Assembly: GCA_030650275.1 (NCBI GenBank)
Contig: JAUSEK010000006.1
Span: 1-56,905, forward strand
Reading direction: 5' to 3'
Source of the DNA: Candidatus Omnitrophota bacterium
GTDB lineage: Bacteria > Omnitrophota > Gorgyraeia > Zapsychrales > Fredricksoniimonadaceae
Length of the DNA stretch: 56,905 nt
Position 1 is the first letter of the stretch; each line of letters opens with the position of its first letter. The translations under genes were made by a program, and so were the position numbers. This document shows, one piece after another, positions 24,881-34,159 of the stretch. Below the pieces are notes generated by a model that worked only from the letters and a program-made list of their open reading frames with translations, did no database searches and was not told the origin of the DNA.

Positions 24881-26205
24881 TGATCGGACTTGTTGAGGGT
24901 GATGATCGCCTCTCCCAATTTTTTGCGGCGCAATTTGCGGACCATAATAAGGACTTGGCCGGCATTGATGCTTTCCCCTCCCAGAGGGATCTTCTTGCCG
25001 GTCTTTCGGGCGAACCAATCCGCCAGTTTCAAAGATCTTTCCTCAACGGACAAAGGCAAGGAGGCCTCTCCCACGGTCTGGCCAAGGACAGCCATCGTGG
25101 CCCCTCCGCCGACGATCCATCCGCCGCCATACGGATGGATATAGGATGGAAGCCGGTCAAATTCATCTTCGATCTCGCCCACCATCTCCTCGATGATGTC
25201 TTCCATCGTGACCATGCCGATGACCTTTCCCTCTTTGGAGGAAACGAGGGCGATGTGCAATCTTTCCTGTATCATGTGTTCCAAAACCTGGGCGATCGGC
25301 GTAGGACTTTCAAAGGTCTTGATGGGACGGATGATGCCCCTGATGCTGGGGTCTGACGGGTTGAGTTTTAATCCCGCCATGATGTCCTTGAAATTGATAT
25401 AACCCTGGATGGTCTGCGGATCATTCTCAACGGCGCAAACCGGGAAACGCGTGTGCATGTCGTTGTGGGCGTGGACCAAGGCCTGGGTCAGGGAGATTTC
25501 CAGGGCGATCGTTGAAACATCATTGATGGGGATCATGCTTTCCTTGATGGGCCGCACGGACAATTGGGCCGCGGCCAAAACGATCTTTTCTTCCCTGGCT
25601 CCCAATAAACGCGACGTGCGGGCGATGGCCACGGCGGCATTGAGTTCATGCAGACCGGTGTTCTCCTCGGGGCGGTTCTTGCGCTGATATTTTTGATTGA
25701 TAAAATCAATGGTCTTTTTGACAATGCCCTCGAAAACAGCCACCACCGGATAGGCAATGCCGGCCAGGATCTTCATGAAGGGAGACAGGGCCAAACAGAC
25801 AAAGGCCTGGTGATGGATGGCGTACGTTTTGGGAATGAGTTCGGCGAAAATAATGGTCAGGGCGCTTAAAGGCAGGATCAGGAAAACCAGGGCCAGGATG
25901 TCCGCGCCGCCGCGGGAGATCCCCAGGCCGGCGGCAAGGGCCGGAGCAAAATGCTTTTCCATGCCCGCCCCACCCACGGCCGCGGCAATGGCGCCCACCA
26001 GCGTAATGCCCACCTGCACGACCGCAAGGCTGGCCTCCATGCGGTCCTTCATATGCGCGGCCTCTAAAGCCCCTTTCAATTTCATATTGACCAAGGCGGT
26101 CAATTTCGTCCGGGAAATGGAAGCCAGCGACATTTCATAGGCGGCAAAAACAGCATTAACGGCGATCATGGCAAGGATGATGGTCAGTTCAAACATGAAA
26201 GGCAT
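24877..26205 (-). CDS. HlyC/CorC-family CBS domain membrane protein
   Basis: A 442-residue protein with an N-terminal DUF21/CNNM membrane domain (four hydrophobic segments, including VNAVFAAYEMSLASISRTKL), a tandem CBS pair (with HNDMHTRFPVCAVENDPQTI and ALVSSKEGKVIGMVTMEDII) and a C-terminal CorC/HlyC domain (YGGGWIVGGGATMAVLGQ). Members act in magnesium or cobalt efflux and resistance. Older annotations as hemolysin are misleading. Confidence 0.9.
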   Translation of the reverse strand: MPFMFELTIILAMIAVNAVFAAYEMSLASISRTKLTALVNMKLKGALEAAHMKDRMEASLAVVQVGITLVGAIAAAVGGAGMEKHFAPALAAGLGISRGGADILALVFLILPLSALTIIFAELIPKTYAIHHQAFVCLALSPFMKILAGIAYPVVAVFEGIVKKTIDFINQKYQRKNRPEENTGLHELNAAVAIARTSRLLGAREEKIVLAAAQLSVRPIKESMIPINDVSTIALEISLTQALVHAHNDMHTRFPVCAVENDPQTIQGYINFKDIMAGLKLNPSDPSIRGIIRPIKTFESPTPIAQVLEHMIQERLHIALVSSKEGKVIGMVTMEDIIEEMVGEIEDEFDRLPSYIHPYGGGWIVGGGATMAVLGQTVGEASLPLSVEERSLKLADWFARKTGKKIPLGGESINAGQVLIMVRKLRRKKLGEAIITLNKSDQ

Positions 26206-26244
26206 GGATTTATTTTAACTCCATTATACTCACGCGCAAGGGTC

Positions 26245-26769
26245 TCATGATTTTTTAAAACAGGCGCGAATGTGGTAGGCGGCAACACCAAAAGCGATCG
26301 CGACGTTCAATGAATTCTTGATCCCCGCCATCTCGATCTCAATGGCCGTATCACACAAAGCCGCCAAACGTTCCGACACGCCGCTGACCTCATTGCCGAT
26401 GATCAGACACACTGGCGCTTTGGGCACAAATACGTCATGCGAAACCGCTCCTGCCATCTGCTCTAACAGAACGATCTGATATCCCTGCTTCTTTAACTCC
26501 TCTGCCAAAACAACCGGGTCTTCTCTATATTCCCACGACACATGGTCTTGCGCACCCAGAGCGGTTTTGACGATGCCTGCCTGCGGCGGATAGCCGGTGA
26601 TGCCGCACAGCCATATTTTTTCCACTCCTACGCCGTCGGCAGTCCGAAAAATGGCGCCGACATTATGCAGACTGCGGATATTATTCAAAATGACGCAAAA
26701 CGGCAGGCACGGTTTGTTCAAACCGCTCACCTGCCTGGCCACGATCTCTTCATGAGTTAACTTGATCAT
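26245..26769 (-). CDS. SpoU/TrmH-family RNA 2'-O-methyltransferase
   Basis: A 174-residue SPOUT methyltransferase. Motif 1 is NNIRSLHNVGAIFRTADGVG, motif 2 LIIGNEVSGVSE and motif 3 IPM-like KNSLNVAIAFGVAAYHI, which form the knotted SAM site. It lacks an extra N-terminal substrate-binding domain, so the target may be tRNA or rRNA. The start is taken at the ATGA overlap with the M3 peptidase stop (MIKLTHEE); six more codons upstream are possible. Confidence 0.88.
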   Translation of the reverse strand: MIKLTHEEIVARQVSGLNKPCLPFCVILNNIRSLHNVGAIFRTADGVGVEKIWLCGITGYPPQAGIVKTALGAQDHVSWEYREDPVVLAEELKKQGYQIVLLEQMAGAVSHDVFVPKAPVCLIIGNEVSGVSERLAALCDTAIEIEMAGIKNSLNVAIAFGVAAYHIRACFKKS

Positions 26770-28487
26770 ACCAAAAGTTTTTGCCACTCTTGATAAACGG
26801 CGTCGGCGAGGGGTTTGATGATGCCTTCGGAAAAATCAAAGCGTATGCCCGCGGTTTTATACAATTCCGGCAACGGTCGTGAACCGCCCAAGCTCAACCC
26901 TTTGCGATAATCCGCCAGGGCTTTCCTGGGATCTTTGCGCGCGTTAAGCCATACCTGCAAAGCGCCCAACTGGGCGATACCGTATTCAATGTAATAAAAC
27001 GGTATCTCAAAAATATGCAATTGCCTGTGCCACAAATAGGCCTTCACTTCCGTCAAATCGCTCCAGTCAATGAATTTGCCGCCGAACTGTTCATAAAAAC
27101 CCGTCCATGCCTGCCGACGCTCTGCCGGCGAATGGTCAGGGTGTTCATAGAGCCAGTGCTGGAACGCGTCAATGTTGGCCACCCAGGCGAGGATGTGGAT
27201 GATGCCTTCGAGATGTTCGCGGTTGGAGCGTTTGGTGTCCGCGTCATTATAAAACTCGTTGATATAACGCCCGCCCAGAAGTTCCATGGCCATGGACGCC
27301 ACCTCGCAGAATTCTATGGGGCCGTGGCGATAATCCACCAGCGGGTCTTTGGCACAGGCCAGGGCATGGAACGCATGGCCGCCTTCATGCAAAAGGGTGC
27401 GCACGTCATCATCCACGCCCACGGCGTTCATAAAAATGAACGGCTTGCGTGCCTCGGAAAGCGTGTTTTGATAACCGCCCGGGGCCTTACCCTTGCGGCT
27501 GTCCAGGTCCAAAAGCCCTTCTTTATCCATCATATTGAACTGGTCGCCCAGCTGAAAGTCCACGCGCTTAAAGATCTTTTTGATCCCATCCACTAATTCC
27601 TTCGGCTTTTCAAACGGTTTTAAAGGCCCGCGGCCCAAAGGATCCACGGCCGCGTCCCACGGCCGTAAAGTTTCTGATTTCATTTCCTTCTTGCGCCTTT
27701 TGAAAATTTCTTCATTGAGCGGGACGATGAATTGTTCAATGGTCTCGTGATAACGCTTGCAATCGGCCGGTGTGTAGTCAAAGCGGTGATAATTCTTGAA
27801 TTGATACTCGGTGAAATCCTTAAAGCCGGCATTCCGCGCGATGGCCACGCGCTTCTGGAAAAGTTTGTCAAAAATATCTTCAAATTTATCTTTGTCCTGG
27901 GAACGCCGTTCGGCCGTGGCGCGCCAGGCCCTCTCACGCAAAACCCTGTCGGGTTCCAGCAAATATTTACCCATTTCCGGCAAGGTGCGCTCCTGACCTT
28001 CAAACACAACGGTCATGGCCCCGCACACCGTCTGATATTCCTGGGACAAAAGGTCCACTTCGGTCTGCAAAGGCACGTTTTTCTCAACGAATAATCCCAC
28101 GTCGGTCTTGACCGCGCGGTCATGGACTTCATAACGTTTGGCGTCTAAGGGAAATTGAGAGCGCAGTTCCAGGTATTTATGGTTTAAACGGTCATTGACG
28201 AGTTTGACCGCGGGTGAAACGGTTTGGATGAATTTGGTGTAGGCCCCAGCAATGGCCTTATCATCCGTGTGACAGGTCATGCGGATATACAAAATGGACC
28301 CTGCCTGGCTGACAGCGGCATCCAGTTCAGAGCGGTCCAAAAGCCATTGCTCCAATGCCCTGGCGGACTTGATCTGGCGTGACTCCAGCTGAACATAAAG
28401 GCCTGTCACGGTATTAACATCCGTCAGATCCGCATTCAAAGGGACAAAAACACGCTTTTGATACGATGGTATTTTGGCTAAATCCAT
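26766..28487 (-). CDS. M3 family oligoendopeptidase (PepF-like)
   Basis: Zinc metallopeptidase of 573 residues. The HExxH zinc motif is visible in LLHEGGHAFHALAC, with the third ligand Glu in FCEVASMAMELLGG. The N-terminal helical region (FEGQERTLPEMGKYLLEPDR and WRATAERR) matches the oligoendopeptidase F family. Cytosolic degradation of short peptides is expected. It is translationally coupled to the methyltransferase downstream. Confidence 0.92.
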   Translation of the reverse strand: MDLAKIPSYQKRVFVPLNADLTDVNTVTGLYVQLESRQIKSARALEQWLLDRSELDAAVSQAGSILYIRMTCHTDDKAIAGAYTKFIQTVSPAVKLVNDRLNHKYLELRSQFPLDAKRYEVHDRAVKTDVGLFVEKNVPLQTEVDLLSQEYQTVCGAMTVVFEGQERTLPEMGKYLLEPDRVLRERAWRATAERRSQDKDKFEDIFDKLFQKRVAIARNAGFKDFTEYQFKNYHRFDYTPADCKRYHETIEQFIVPLNEEIFKRRKKEMKSETLRPWDAAVDPLGRGPLKPFEKPKELVDGIKKIFKRVDFQLGDQFNMMDKEGLLDLDSRKGKAPGGYQNTLSEARKPFIFMNAVGVDDDVRTLLHEGGHAFHALACAKDPLVDYRHGPIEFCEVASMAMELLGGRYINEFYNDADTKRSNREHLEGIIHILAWVANIDAFQHWLYEHPDHSPAERRQAWTGFYEQFGGKFIDWSDLTEVKAYLWHRQLHIFEIPFYYIEYGIAQLGALQVWLNARKDPRKALADYRKGLSLGGSRPLPELYKTAGIRFDFSEGIIKPLADAVYQEWQKLLV

Positions 28488-28506
28488 AAAAGTCCTTTAA
28501 AACCGC

Positions 28507-28534
28507 TTGACAAAAAAACCGTTTCCAGTATATT
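28507..28534 (+). promoter_or_regulatory. Promoter of rpmB
   Basis: TTGACA at 28507-28512 and TATATT at 28529-28534 with a 16-base spacer. The predicted start near 28541 leaves a leader of about 32 bases containing GAGGG ahead of the ATG. Confidence 0.75.
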
Positions 28535-28572
28535 TAGGACTTACTTTGTAACCTTTGCATTGAGGGTATCCC

Positions 28573-28800
28573 ATGAGATTTTGCGTGATCTGCGGCAAAC
28601 AGCCCCACTCCGGCAGAAAATATAAAAGGCGCGGTATGGAAAAGAAAAAAGGCGGCGCCGGTTCCAAAGTTGTCGGCAAAACTCTCCGTCAAGTGCTCCC
28701 CAACCTGCAGCGCATCAAGATCATCCTGGACAAAACCGTCCGGCATGCCTTGGTCTGCACCAGCTGTATCCAAGCGAATAAGATCGTCAAAGCCAAGTAA
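28573..28800 (+). CDS. rpmB: Ribosomal protein L28 (zinc-binding form)
   Basis: A 75-residue large-subunit ribosomal protein. The N-terminal CVICGKQPHSGRKYKRRG, the central RQVLPNLQRIKI and the C-terminal CTSC fit L28. Two CxxC pairs make it the zinc-ribbon (C+) form. It is the only plus-strand gene between pntB's small-gene unit and the end, standing alone with its own promoter between two minus-strand operons; its stop is two bases from the convergent recJ stop. Confidence 0.9.
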   Translation: MRFCVICGKQPHSGRKYKRRGMEKKKGGAGSKVVGKTLRQVLPNLQRIKIILDKTVRHALVCTSCIQANKIVKAK

Positions 28801-28823
28801 GGTCAAATTTCACCTTTGACCTT
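28799..28823. terminator. Hairpin between rpmB and recJ
   Basis: AAGGTCAAA and TTTGACCTT form a nine-base stem around a seven-base loop that spans both stop codons of the convergent genes. It is AT-rich without long T runs, so it is a weak bidirectional terminator candidate. Confidence 0.4.
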
Positions 28824-30494
28824 AATATCTTTTATCATCAACTGCACCACCGGCGCTTTGTTCCAGTCATCCACGCCTAAGCCGTAAGCCAGATCCACCT
28901 TTGCCCCCATCTGCACCTTGTCCTTGAACGCGCCCAGGCCAAAACCCACGGCGCTGAAGGTTTTTGTCCCGTCCGTCACAAAAAACTTGATCGTATCCCG
29001 TCCCAGGACGGCCGGATTACTTTTGACAATGACTCCGCGCGAACAAAATACCGGCGAAGGATTGCCCTCTCCGTGCGGATCCAGGGACCCGACCAAGGTC
29101 ACCAGGTCCATATCAATGGCGGACAAAGGAATTTCACAATCAATGTCCAAAGCCGGGACCATTTGTTCGCCGGTCAACAGGTCTTTGGCCAGATCATTAA
29201 TGGCCGCGCGAAATTCTTCGATCCGTTCATGTTTCAACCTTAAACCCGCGGCACGCTTGTGTCCGCCGAAATTCTCCAGCACGCCCGCGCAACTGGCGAA
29301 CGCCTCCTGCATATGAAAACCGTCAATGGAACGGGCTGACCCTGTGCCCATGCCGTCCTGCACGGAAATAACAACGGTCGGACGATAATATTTCTCAACG
29401 ATGCGCGAAGCCACGATCCCCAAAACACCCTTATGCCACCCTTCCTTATGCACCACAATGACCTGATGGTCCTTAAGGTCCGCGTAGGCCTCGATCATGG
29501 CCATGGCTTCTTCCACCACCTCGGTTTGCATTTTCTGCCGGCTATGATTATGCGTTTCCAGGCTTTGGGCCAAAACCTGTGCTTGCGGCGCATTGTCGGA
29601 CAATAAAAGGTCCAGGGAAATATTGGCTGAATCCATGCGGCCGGCCGCGTTGAGGCGCGGACCGATGATAAAACCGATATAATAGGGCTTCATTTTCTTG
29701 CCCGATATCTTCGCCGCTTCAAGAAGAGCGCGCAGGCCATGCTTCTTTGTATTCTCGATCCAGGGCAGACCCTTTTTAACAAAAATGCGGTTCTCCCCCC
29801 GCAGAGGAACAACGTCAGCCACGGTCCCAAGAGCGACCAGGTCCAGGTCCTCTTCGGGAATTTCACCTAAAAGCGCCTGGGCCAGTTTTGCCACCAAACC
29901 CACGGCACACAGGCCCTTGAACGGATACGAACAATCCGGGCGCTTGGGGTCAATGACCGCCAACGCTTTGGGCAGGGCATCGCCGTCCAGTTCATGGTGG
30001 TCAATGATCATGACTTCCATGCCCGCGGCGTTGATGGCGTCCACGGGACCGAACGCATTGATGCCGCAATCCACGGCAATGATCAAATGAATGCCTTGCG
30101 AACGCGCAAATTCAGCCACCGCGTCATTGAGCCCGTAGCCCTCTTCCATGCGGTGCGGGATATAACTGATCGCTGTGATGCCCAAACGTTTGAGGGTGAT
30201 GCGAAGAAGAGCGCTGGAGGTGACGCCATCCACGTCATAGTCGCCGTAGATCAAAAGCTTTTCCCCGCGCGCCTGCGCTTGTTTAATGCGGGCGACAGTT
30301 TTGTCCATGTCCGTCAGTAAGAACGGGTCGTATAAAGATGACAAGTCAGGGGATAAAAACGATCCGGCTTCACCAACAGCCGTGATGCCGCGGTTGATGA
30401 GCAATTGGGCGATGATGGGATGGATGCCAAGCTCGTCACTGAAGGTCTTTTGCAAAAACGGGTCAGGAGACCGGATGAGCCAGCGTTTGTCCAT
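28803..30494 (-). CDS. recJ: Single-stranded-DNA-specific exonuclease RecJ
   Basis: 5'-3' exonuclease in recombination and repair, 563 residues. DHH-family motifs are visible: DYDVDGVTSSALL (motif II), AVDCGINAFGPV, IIDHHELDGD (motif III) and, in the DHHA1 domain, GGHKRAAGLRL. The C-terminal OB-like domain is present. The start is the ATG at 30494, one base after the argS stop (TAGCATG). It is the last gene of the long minus-strand series. Confidence 0.93.
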   Translation of the reverse strand: MDKRWLIRSPDPFLQKTFSDELGIHPIIAQLLINRGITAVGEAGSFLSPDLSSLYDPFLLTDMDKTVARIKQAQARGEKLLIYGDYDVDGVTSSALLRITLKRLGITAISYIPHRMEEGYGLNDAVAEFARSQGIHLIIAVDCGINAFGPVDAINAAGMEVMIIDHHELDGDALPKALAVIDPKRPDCSYPFKGLCAVGLVAKLAQALLGEIPEEDLDLVALGTVADVVPLRGENRIFVKKGLPWIENTKKHGLRALLEAAKISGKKMKPYYIGFIIGPRLNAAGRMDSANISLDLLLSDNAPQAQVLAQSLETHNHSRQKMQTEVVEEAMAMIEAYADLKDHQVIVVHKEGWHKGVLGIVASRIVEKYYRPTVVISVQDGMGTGSARSIDGFHMQEAFASCAGVLENFGGHKRAAGLRLKHERIEEFRAAINDLAKDLLTGEQMVPALDIDCEIPLSAIDMDLVTLVGSLDPHGEGNPSPVFCSRGVIVKSNPAVLGRDTIKFFVTDGTKTFSAVGFGLGAFKDKVQMGAKVDLAYGLGVDDWNKAPVVQLMIKDIKVKGEI

Positions 30495-30495
30495 G

Positions 30496-32169
30496 CTACA
30501 TCTTTTCAGGGGCGCGCACGCCCAAAAGCCGTAAACCGTTGGCCAAAACGATACGGGCACCTTCGATCAGGGCCAAACGTTCACGGGTGACATTCGGATC
30601 ATCGTCAAGCACGCGGCAGGCATCATAAAATTTATGGAAACACCCTGCCAGTTCCTGCAGATAACGGACCAGCCCAAAGGGTTCCAGTTGTTTCGCGCAT
30701 GTGACCAAGATCTCGGGATAAGAGCCGATCTTGCGCATGAGATCGATCTCTTCAGCGGCATTTAAACCGCTGGATCCGGAGGTTTTCGGCGCCAGGCGGC
30801 TTTCCTCTTTGGCCTTGCGGATGATGCTGTGGATGCGCGCGTGCGCGTACTGGATATAATAGACGGGATTTTCCGCGCTTTCCTTTTTAGCCAGTTCAAG
30901 GTCAAATTCCAGGGGAGCATTGCTCTGGCGCATTAAAAAAAAGAACCGCGCCGCGTCCTTGCCCACTTCATCCATGACCTCGCGCAAGGAAATGAACTCC
31001 CCCCGGCGCGTGGACATGGACACGGGCTTACCGTCGCGGTAAATGGTGGCCAATTGCACGATGATGACGTCCAGATCGTCAGGGCTTTTGCCCAAAGCAC
31101 CGGCCGCGGCCTTGATGCGCGGGATATAACCGTGATGGTCCGGGCCTAAAATATCAACGATGCGTTTAAAACCGCGGCTGAACTTGTCCTTGTGATAAAC
31201 AATGTCCGGCATCAAATAGGTGTATTCACCGTTGCTTTTGCGCACGACCCTGTCTTTGTCATCGCCCCATAACGTGGATTTGAACCACAGGGCCCCTTCG
31301 CTTTCGTAAATGAATTCCTTGGCTTTCAACTGCGCCAATACGTCCTCAATGGCTTTATGGCCGGCGATCTTGGACTGATAGGACCATATGTCAAAATGGA
31401 CGTCAAAATCCTCAAGGTCTTTGCGGATGACGGCCATCAAATGATCCACCCCAAAATGACGAAAGGCCTCGGCAGGTTGTTTGTCCAGGTCTGCCATGGT
31501 TTTGATCCCCTGCTTGCGCATGAACTCCTGCGCCATGGCGCGGATATAATCCCCCTGATACCCGTCTTCGGGGAACGCGGCGTCCGCGTCCAGGGCCTGC
31601 CGGACGCGCGCTTCAATGGAACGGCCTAAAATGTTGATCTGATTGCCTTCATCATTGACGTAATACTCTTTTTGGGCGTCAAATCCAACGGCCTTGAGGA
31701 TATTGACTAAAGAATCGCCCACCGCGGCCTGCCGGCCATGCGCCACGGTCAAAGGACCGGTCGGGTTGGCGCTGACAAATTCCAGGCAGAATTTCTGGCC
31801 TTGGCCATGTTCGGAGATGCCGAAACGCTCCTGCCTGGCAAAAACATCCTCGATCACAGCGCAAAACCCTTTTAAGGAAACATAAAAATTGATGAAACCG
31901 GGTGCCTTCACCTCCATCTTCTCAATATACGGCGCTATGGCAGAAGCTAAGAGCTCTGTTTGCAGGGCAGGCAGGATCTCCCGTGCTATGGTCATGGGAT
32001 TCTTCTTGAGAACGCGGCTTAACTGCATGGCGATATTGCAGGAAAATTCGCCATGTTGCTTGTCAGCGGGAAAATCAATGAGGATGACGGACAGCGGCGT
32101 GTCTTTATAAAGACCGCGGAGGGCCTGACCTATGATGCTATTTAATTGTTGTCGAAGATGGGCGAACAT
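30496..32169 (-). CDS. argS: Arginyl-tRNA synthetase
   Basis: Class I synthetase of 557 residues. The N-terminal Add-1 domain is followed by the HIGH-region block FVSANPTGPLTVAHGRQ, a modified KMSK region VSMSTRRGEFISL and the helical anticodon-binding domain ending in VRAPEKM. The start MFAHLRQQLNSI overlaps rsfS by 32 bases; the 53-codon upstream extension is rejected since it runs antisense in content to a conserved rsfS frame. Confidence 0.93.
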   Translation of the reverse strand: MFAHLRQQLNSIIGQALRGLYKDTPLSVILIDFPADKQHGEFSCNIAMQLSRVLKKNPMTIAREILPALQTELLASAIAPYIEKMEVKAPGFINFYVSLKGFCAVIEDVFARQERFGISEHGQGQKFCLEFVSANPTGPLTVAHGRQAAVGDSLVNILKAVGFDAQKEYYVNDEGNQINILGRSIEARVRQALDADAAFPEDGYQGDYIRAMAQEFMRKQGIKTMADLDKQPAEAFRHFGVDHLMAVIRKDLEDFDVHFDIWSYQSKIAGHKAIEDVLAQLKAKEFIYESEGALWFKSTLWGDDKDRVVRKSNGEYTYLMPDIVYHKDKFSRGFKRIVDILGPDHHGYIPRIKAAAGALGKSPDDLDVIIVQLATIYRDGKPVSMSTRRGEFISLREVMDEVGKDAARFFFLMRQSNAPLEFDLELAKKESAENPVYYIQYAHARIHSIIRKAKEESRLAPKTSGSSGLNAAEEIDLMRKIGSYPEILVTCAKQLEPFGLVRYLQELAGCFHKFYDACRVLDDDPNVTRERLALIEGARIVLANGLRLLGVRAPEKM

Positions 32170-32632
32170 GAGAGGGCCGGGCTTTTTTCCTGGAACGCGG
32201 CTTGTATTCCACTCGGGGGGCGTCCTGCCACAAATGTTCCAGACTGTAGAATTCACGGGCATTGGGCTCGAACACGTGAGCCACGACATTCCCCATGTCC
32301 AGCAAAACCCACGCCCCCTGGGAGGCAAGATCTTTCACACTCTTGGCTAAATTGACGTGCAGGTCAAGTCCGCTTAACCCCTCGTTGATCCCTTCCGCGA
32401 TGGCTTTGACCTGGCGGTCGGAAGTGCCGGTCGCGATGACGAAATAATCGCAGAAATTAACCACCCGGCGCATATCCAGGATAACGATGTCCTGCGCTTT
32501 TTTATCGTCCGCGAATTGAACTACTTTATTGGCTAATTGTTTGGAAGTTAACGCCTTATTACGGATAGACCGGCTCCGGCTTACTTTTTCTTGGCCTTGG
32601 CAGCCTGGTCTTTGCTCAACACGCGCCAGCAT
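32138..32632 (-). CDS. rsfS: Ribosome silencing factor RsfS (start uncertain)
   Basis: Binds L14 and prevents subunit joining in slow growth. The conserved core ADDKKAQDIVILDMRRV, FCDYFVIATGTSDRQVKAIA and GAWVLLDMGNVVAHVF is complete, with the C-terminal YSLEHLWQDAP. The only in-frame ATG is at 32632, deep within the upstream small gene; the conserved part begins near 32560, where no ATG, GTG or TTG is in frame. Either the long overlap is real or an unusual start codon is used. The C-terminal basic tail (PRSRKKARP) runs into argS. Confidence 0.85.
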   Translation of the reverse strand: MLARVEQRPGCQGQEKVSRSRSIRNKALTSKQLANKVVQFADDKKAQDIVILDMRRVVNFCDYFVIATGTSDRQVKAIAEGINEGLSGLDLHVNLAKSVKDLASQGAWVLLDMGNVVAHVFEPNAREFYSLEHLWQDAPRVEYKPRSRKKARPSHVRPSSTTIK

Positions 32633-32754
32633 TCATGCGTGCCTTTGAGGGATTTGGCAACGGCGAAGAACCTGCCGGATTTCTCTCTGACCTGGTAATC
32701 TTCAGTTTCGAACTTGCCCTTGGTCTTGACGTCGTAAAAAGATAATTTCTCCAT
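32581..32754 (-). CDS. Small basic protein, 57 residues, unknown function
   Basis: Encodes MEKLSFYDVKTKGKFETEDY through a lysine-rich C-terminus (KDQAAKAKKK). The start is well supported by AGGAGG five bases from the ATG. It is predicted soluble and basic, with a beta-rich pattern (FETEDYQVREKSGRFFAVAK). The gene directly precedes and overlaps rsfS at the head of the rsfS-argS-recJ genes, suggesting a ribosome- or nucleic-acid-related role, but I recognise no named family. Confidence 0.75.
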   Translation of the reverse strand: MEKLSFYDVKTKGKFETEDYQVREKSGRFFAVAKSLKGTHECWRVLSKDQAAKAKKK

Positions 32755-32788
32755 CCAGTCCTCCTTGAAGATCGCTACAGGGTTAACC

Positions 32789-32805
32789 CCGCTTGTGGCG
32801 GGGCA
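32789..32805. terminator. GC hairpin downstream of the M16 peptidase gene
   Basis: CCCCGC-TTGTG-GCGGGG forms a compact stem in the 136-base gap between the M16 peptidase and the small protein gene. A minus-strand TTGACA at 32844-32849 nearby could serve a promoter for the small protein-rsfS-argS-recJ genes, but its -10 box is poor. Confidence 0.35.
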
Positions 32806-32890
32806 AGTAATTTGAAGTTGAGTTTAATGGATATTGCCGGCATTGTCAACGACAAATGAAGAAAGGTCAAAGGTCAAAGCTAAAATCCCA

Positions 32891-34159
32891 TTAAATGCCA
32901 GACAGGCGCCGTATTTGGGTCTCTTGTTGGCCTGTCAGGGGGCCGATCAGCGCGACGTTCAAGCGATGCCCTGCCAAAACATCCCTTGCCACCCTTTTGA
33001 TGTCTGCCAGGGTCACAGCCCTGGTCTTTTCTTCCACCTGCTTCATGGTCTTGACCTGATCATTGCTGATCACAGCGCTGCCCACCCAGATCATATGGTC
33101 CATGGTGTCTTCCAAGCCCAAAAGGGATTGGCCGAGATAATAGTCCTTGGCACGCTTGAGTTCGTCGGCCGTGACCCCGCGGCGTCTCGTCCCCTCAAGC
33201 ACTTTCAGGATCAGCTCCAAAGCCGCGACGATCTTGCCGTTGTCCACCCCGGCGCGGACCAAAAACACGCCGGTGTCATCCAGGGTTTTCAAACCGCTGG
33301 AAATGGAATACGCCAGGCCCCGGCGCTCGCGCACCTCATTGAACAGACGGCTGGACATATTGCCGCCCAAAATAATATTCAAAAGCGACAGAACGTAACA
33401 ATCTTTATGATTGGTCTCATAGGCCAGATAACCCAAAGCCAAATGCATTTGTTCAGTGTTCTTTTCGTAAAACCGCGCCGCGGGTTTATCCTGGGTCTTG
33501 CGGGCTTGGCGGTAATCCACCTTCGGCAATGGTTTAAGCGACGCGAATTTACGCCGGACCATGCCCACCAGGCGGTCGTGGTTGACACAGCCGCAGGCGG
33601 AAACCACGATATTCTGCGCGCTGTATAACTGACGGTGGAATGCCCAAAGATCATCCGCATTCATCCGTCCTACGCTTTGCGCGGTCCCTGCCAGGCTCTG
33701 GCCCAAAGAATGGCCGGGCCATAACAATTCTTCCAAAAGTTCCATGACATAATACTGCGGCAGGTCATGGTACATTTTGATCTCTTCCAAAATGACCGCG
33801 CGCTCTTTTTCCAGGTCCTTGTCCGTGATCCTTGGAAAAAGCGCTATGTCCGCCAGAATGTCAAAGGTCAGGGACAAATGCGCCGACGGGACCTTGGCAT
33901 AATAACAGGTCTCTTCTTCGCTGGTAAAAGCGTTCAAACTGCCACCCACCCCTTCCACCGATTCTTTGATCCGGTCGCAGGAGTATTTCCGGCTCCCTTT
34001 GAACGCCATATGCTCCAGAAAATGGGCCACGCCTTTGTTAGCGGGAGTTTCATAGCGGCCGCCGGCAGCGACCCAAACGCCCAAAGCGATGCTGTCGCGG
34101 TCTTTGAGGGTCTCGGTGACGACGCGGATATGATTAGGGAGAGTGGTTAAACGGCGCAC
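32891..34159 (-). CDS. M16 family zinc peptidase
   Basis: A 422-residue insulinase-like peptidase. The inverted zinc motif HFLEHMAFKG (HxxEH) is near residue 47, with the distal Glu ligand in the following EETCYYAKVP-VILEEIKMYHD region. The second inactive domain carries NEVRERRGLAYSISS. This length suits the processing-protease (PqqF/mitochondrial beta-like, YmxG) subgroup. The GTG start overlaps the end of trpA by 13 bases. Confidence 0.9.
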   Translation of the reverse strand: MRRLTTLPNHIRVVTETLKDRDSIALGVWVAAGGRYETPANKGVAHFLEHMAFKGSRKYSCDRIKESVEGVGGSLNAFTSEEETCYYAKVPSAHLSLTFDILADIALFPRITDKDLEKERAVILEEIKMYHDLPQYYVMELLEELLWPGHSLGQSLAGTAQSVGRMNADDLWAFHRQLYSAQNIVVSACGCVNHDRLVGMVRRKFASLKPLPKVDYRQARKTQDKPAARFYEKNTEQMHLALGYLAYETNHKDCYVLSLLNIILGGNMSSRLFNEVRERRGLAYSISSGLKTLDDTGVFLVRAGVDNGKIVAALELILKVLEGTRRRGVTADELKRAKDYYLGQSLLGLEDTMDHMIWVGSAVISNDQVKTMKQVEEKTRAVTLADIKRVARDVLAGHRLNVALIGPLTGQQETQIRRLSGI

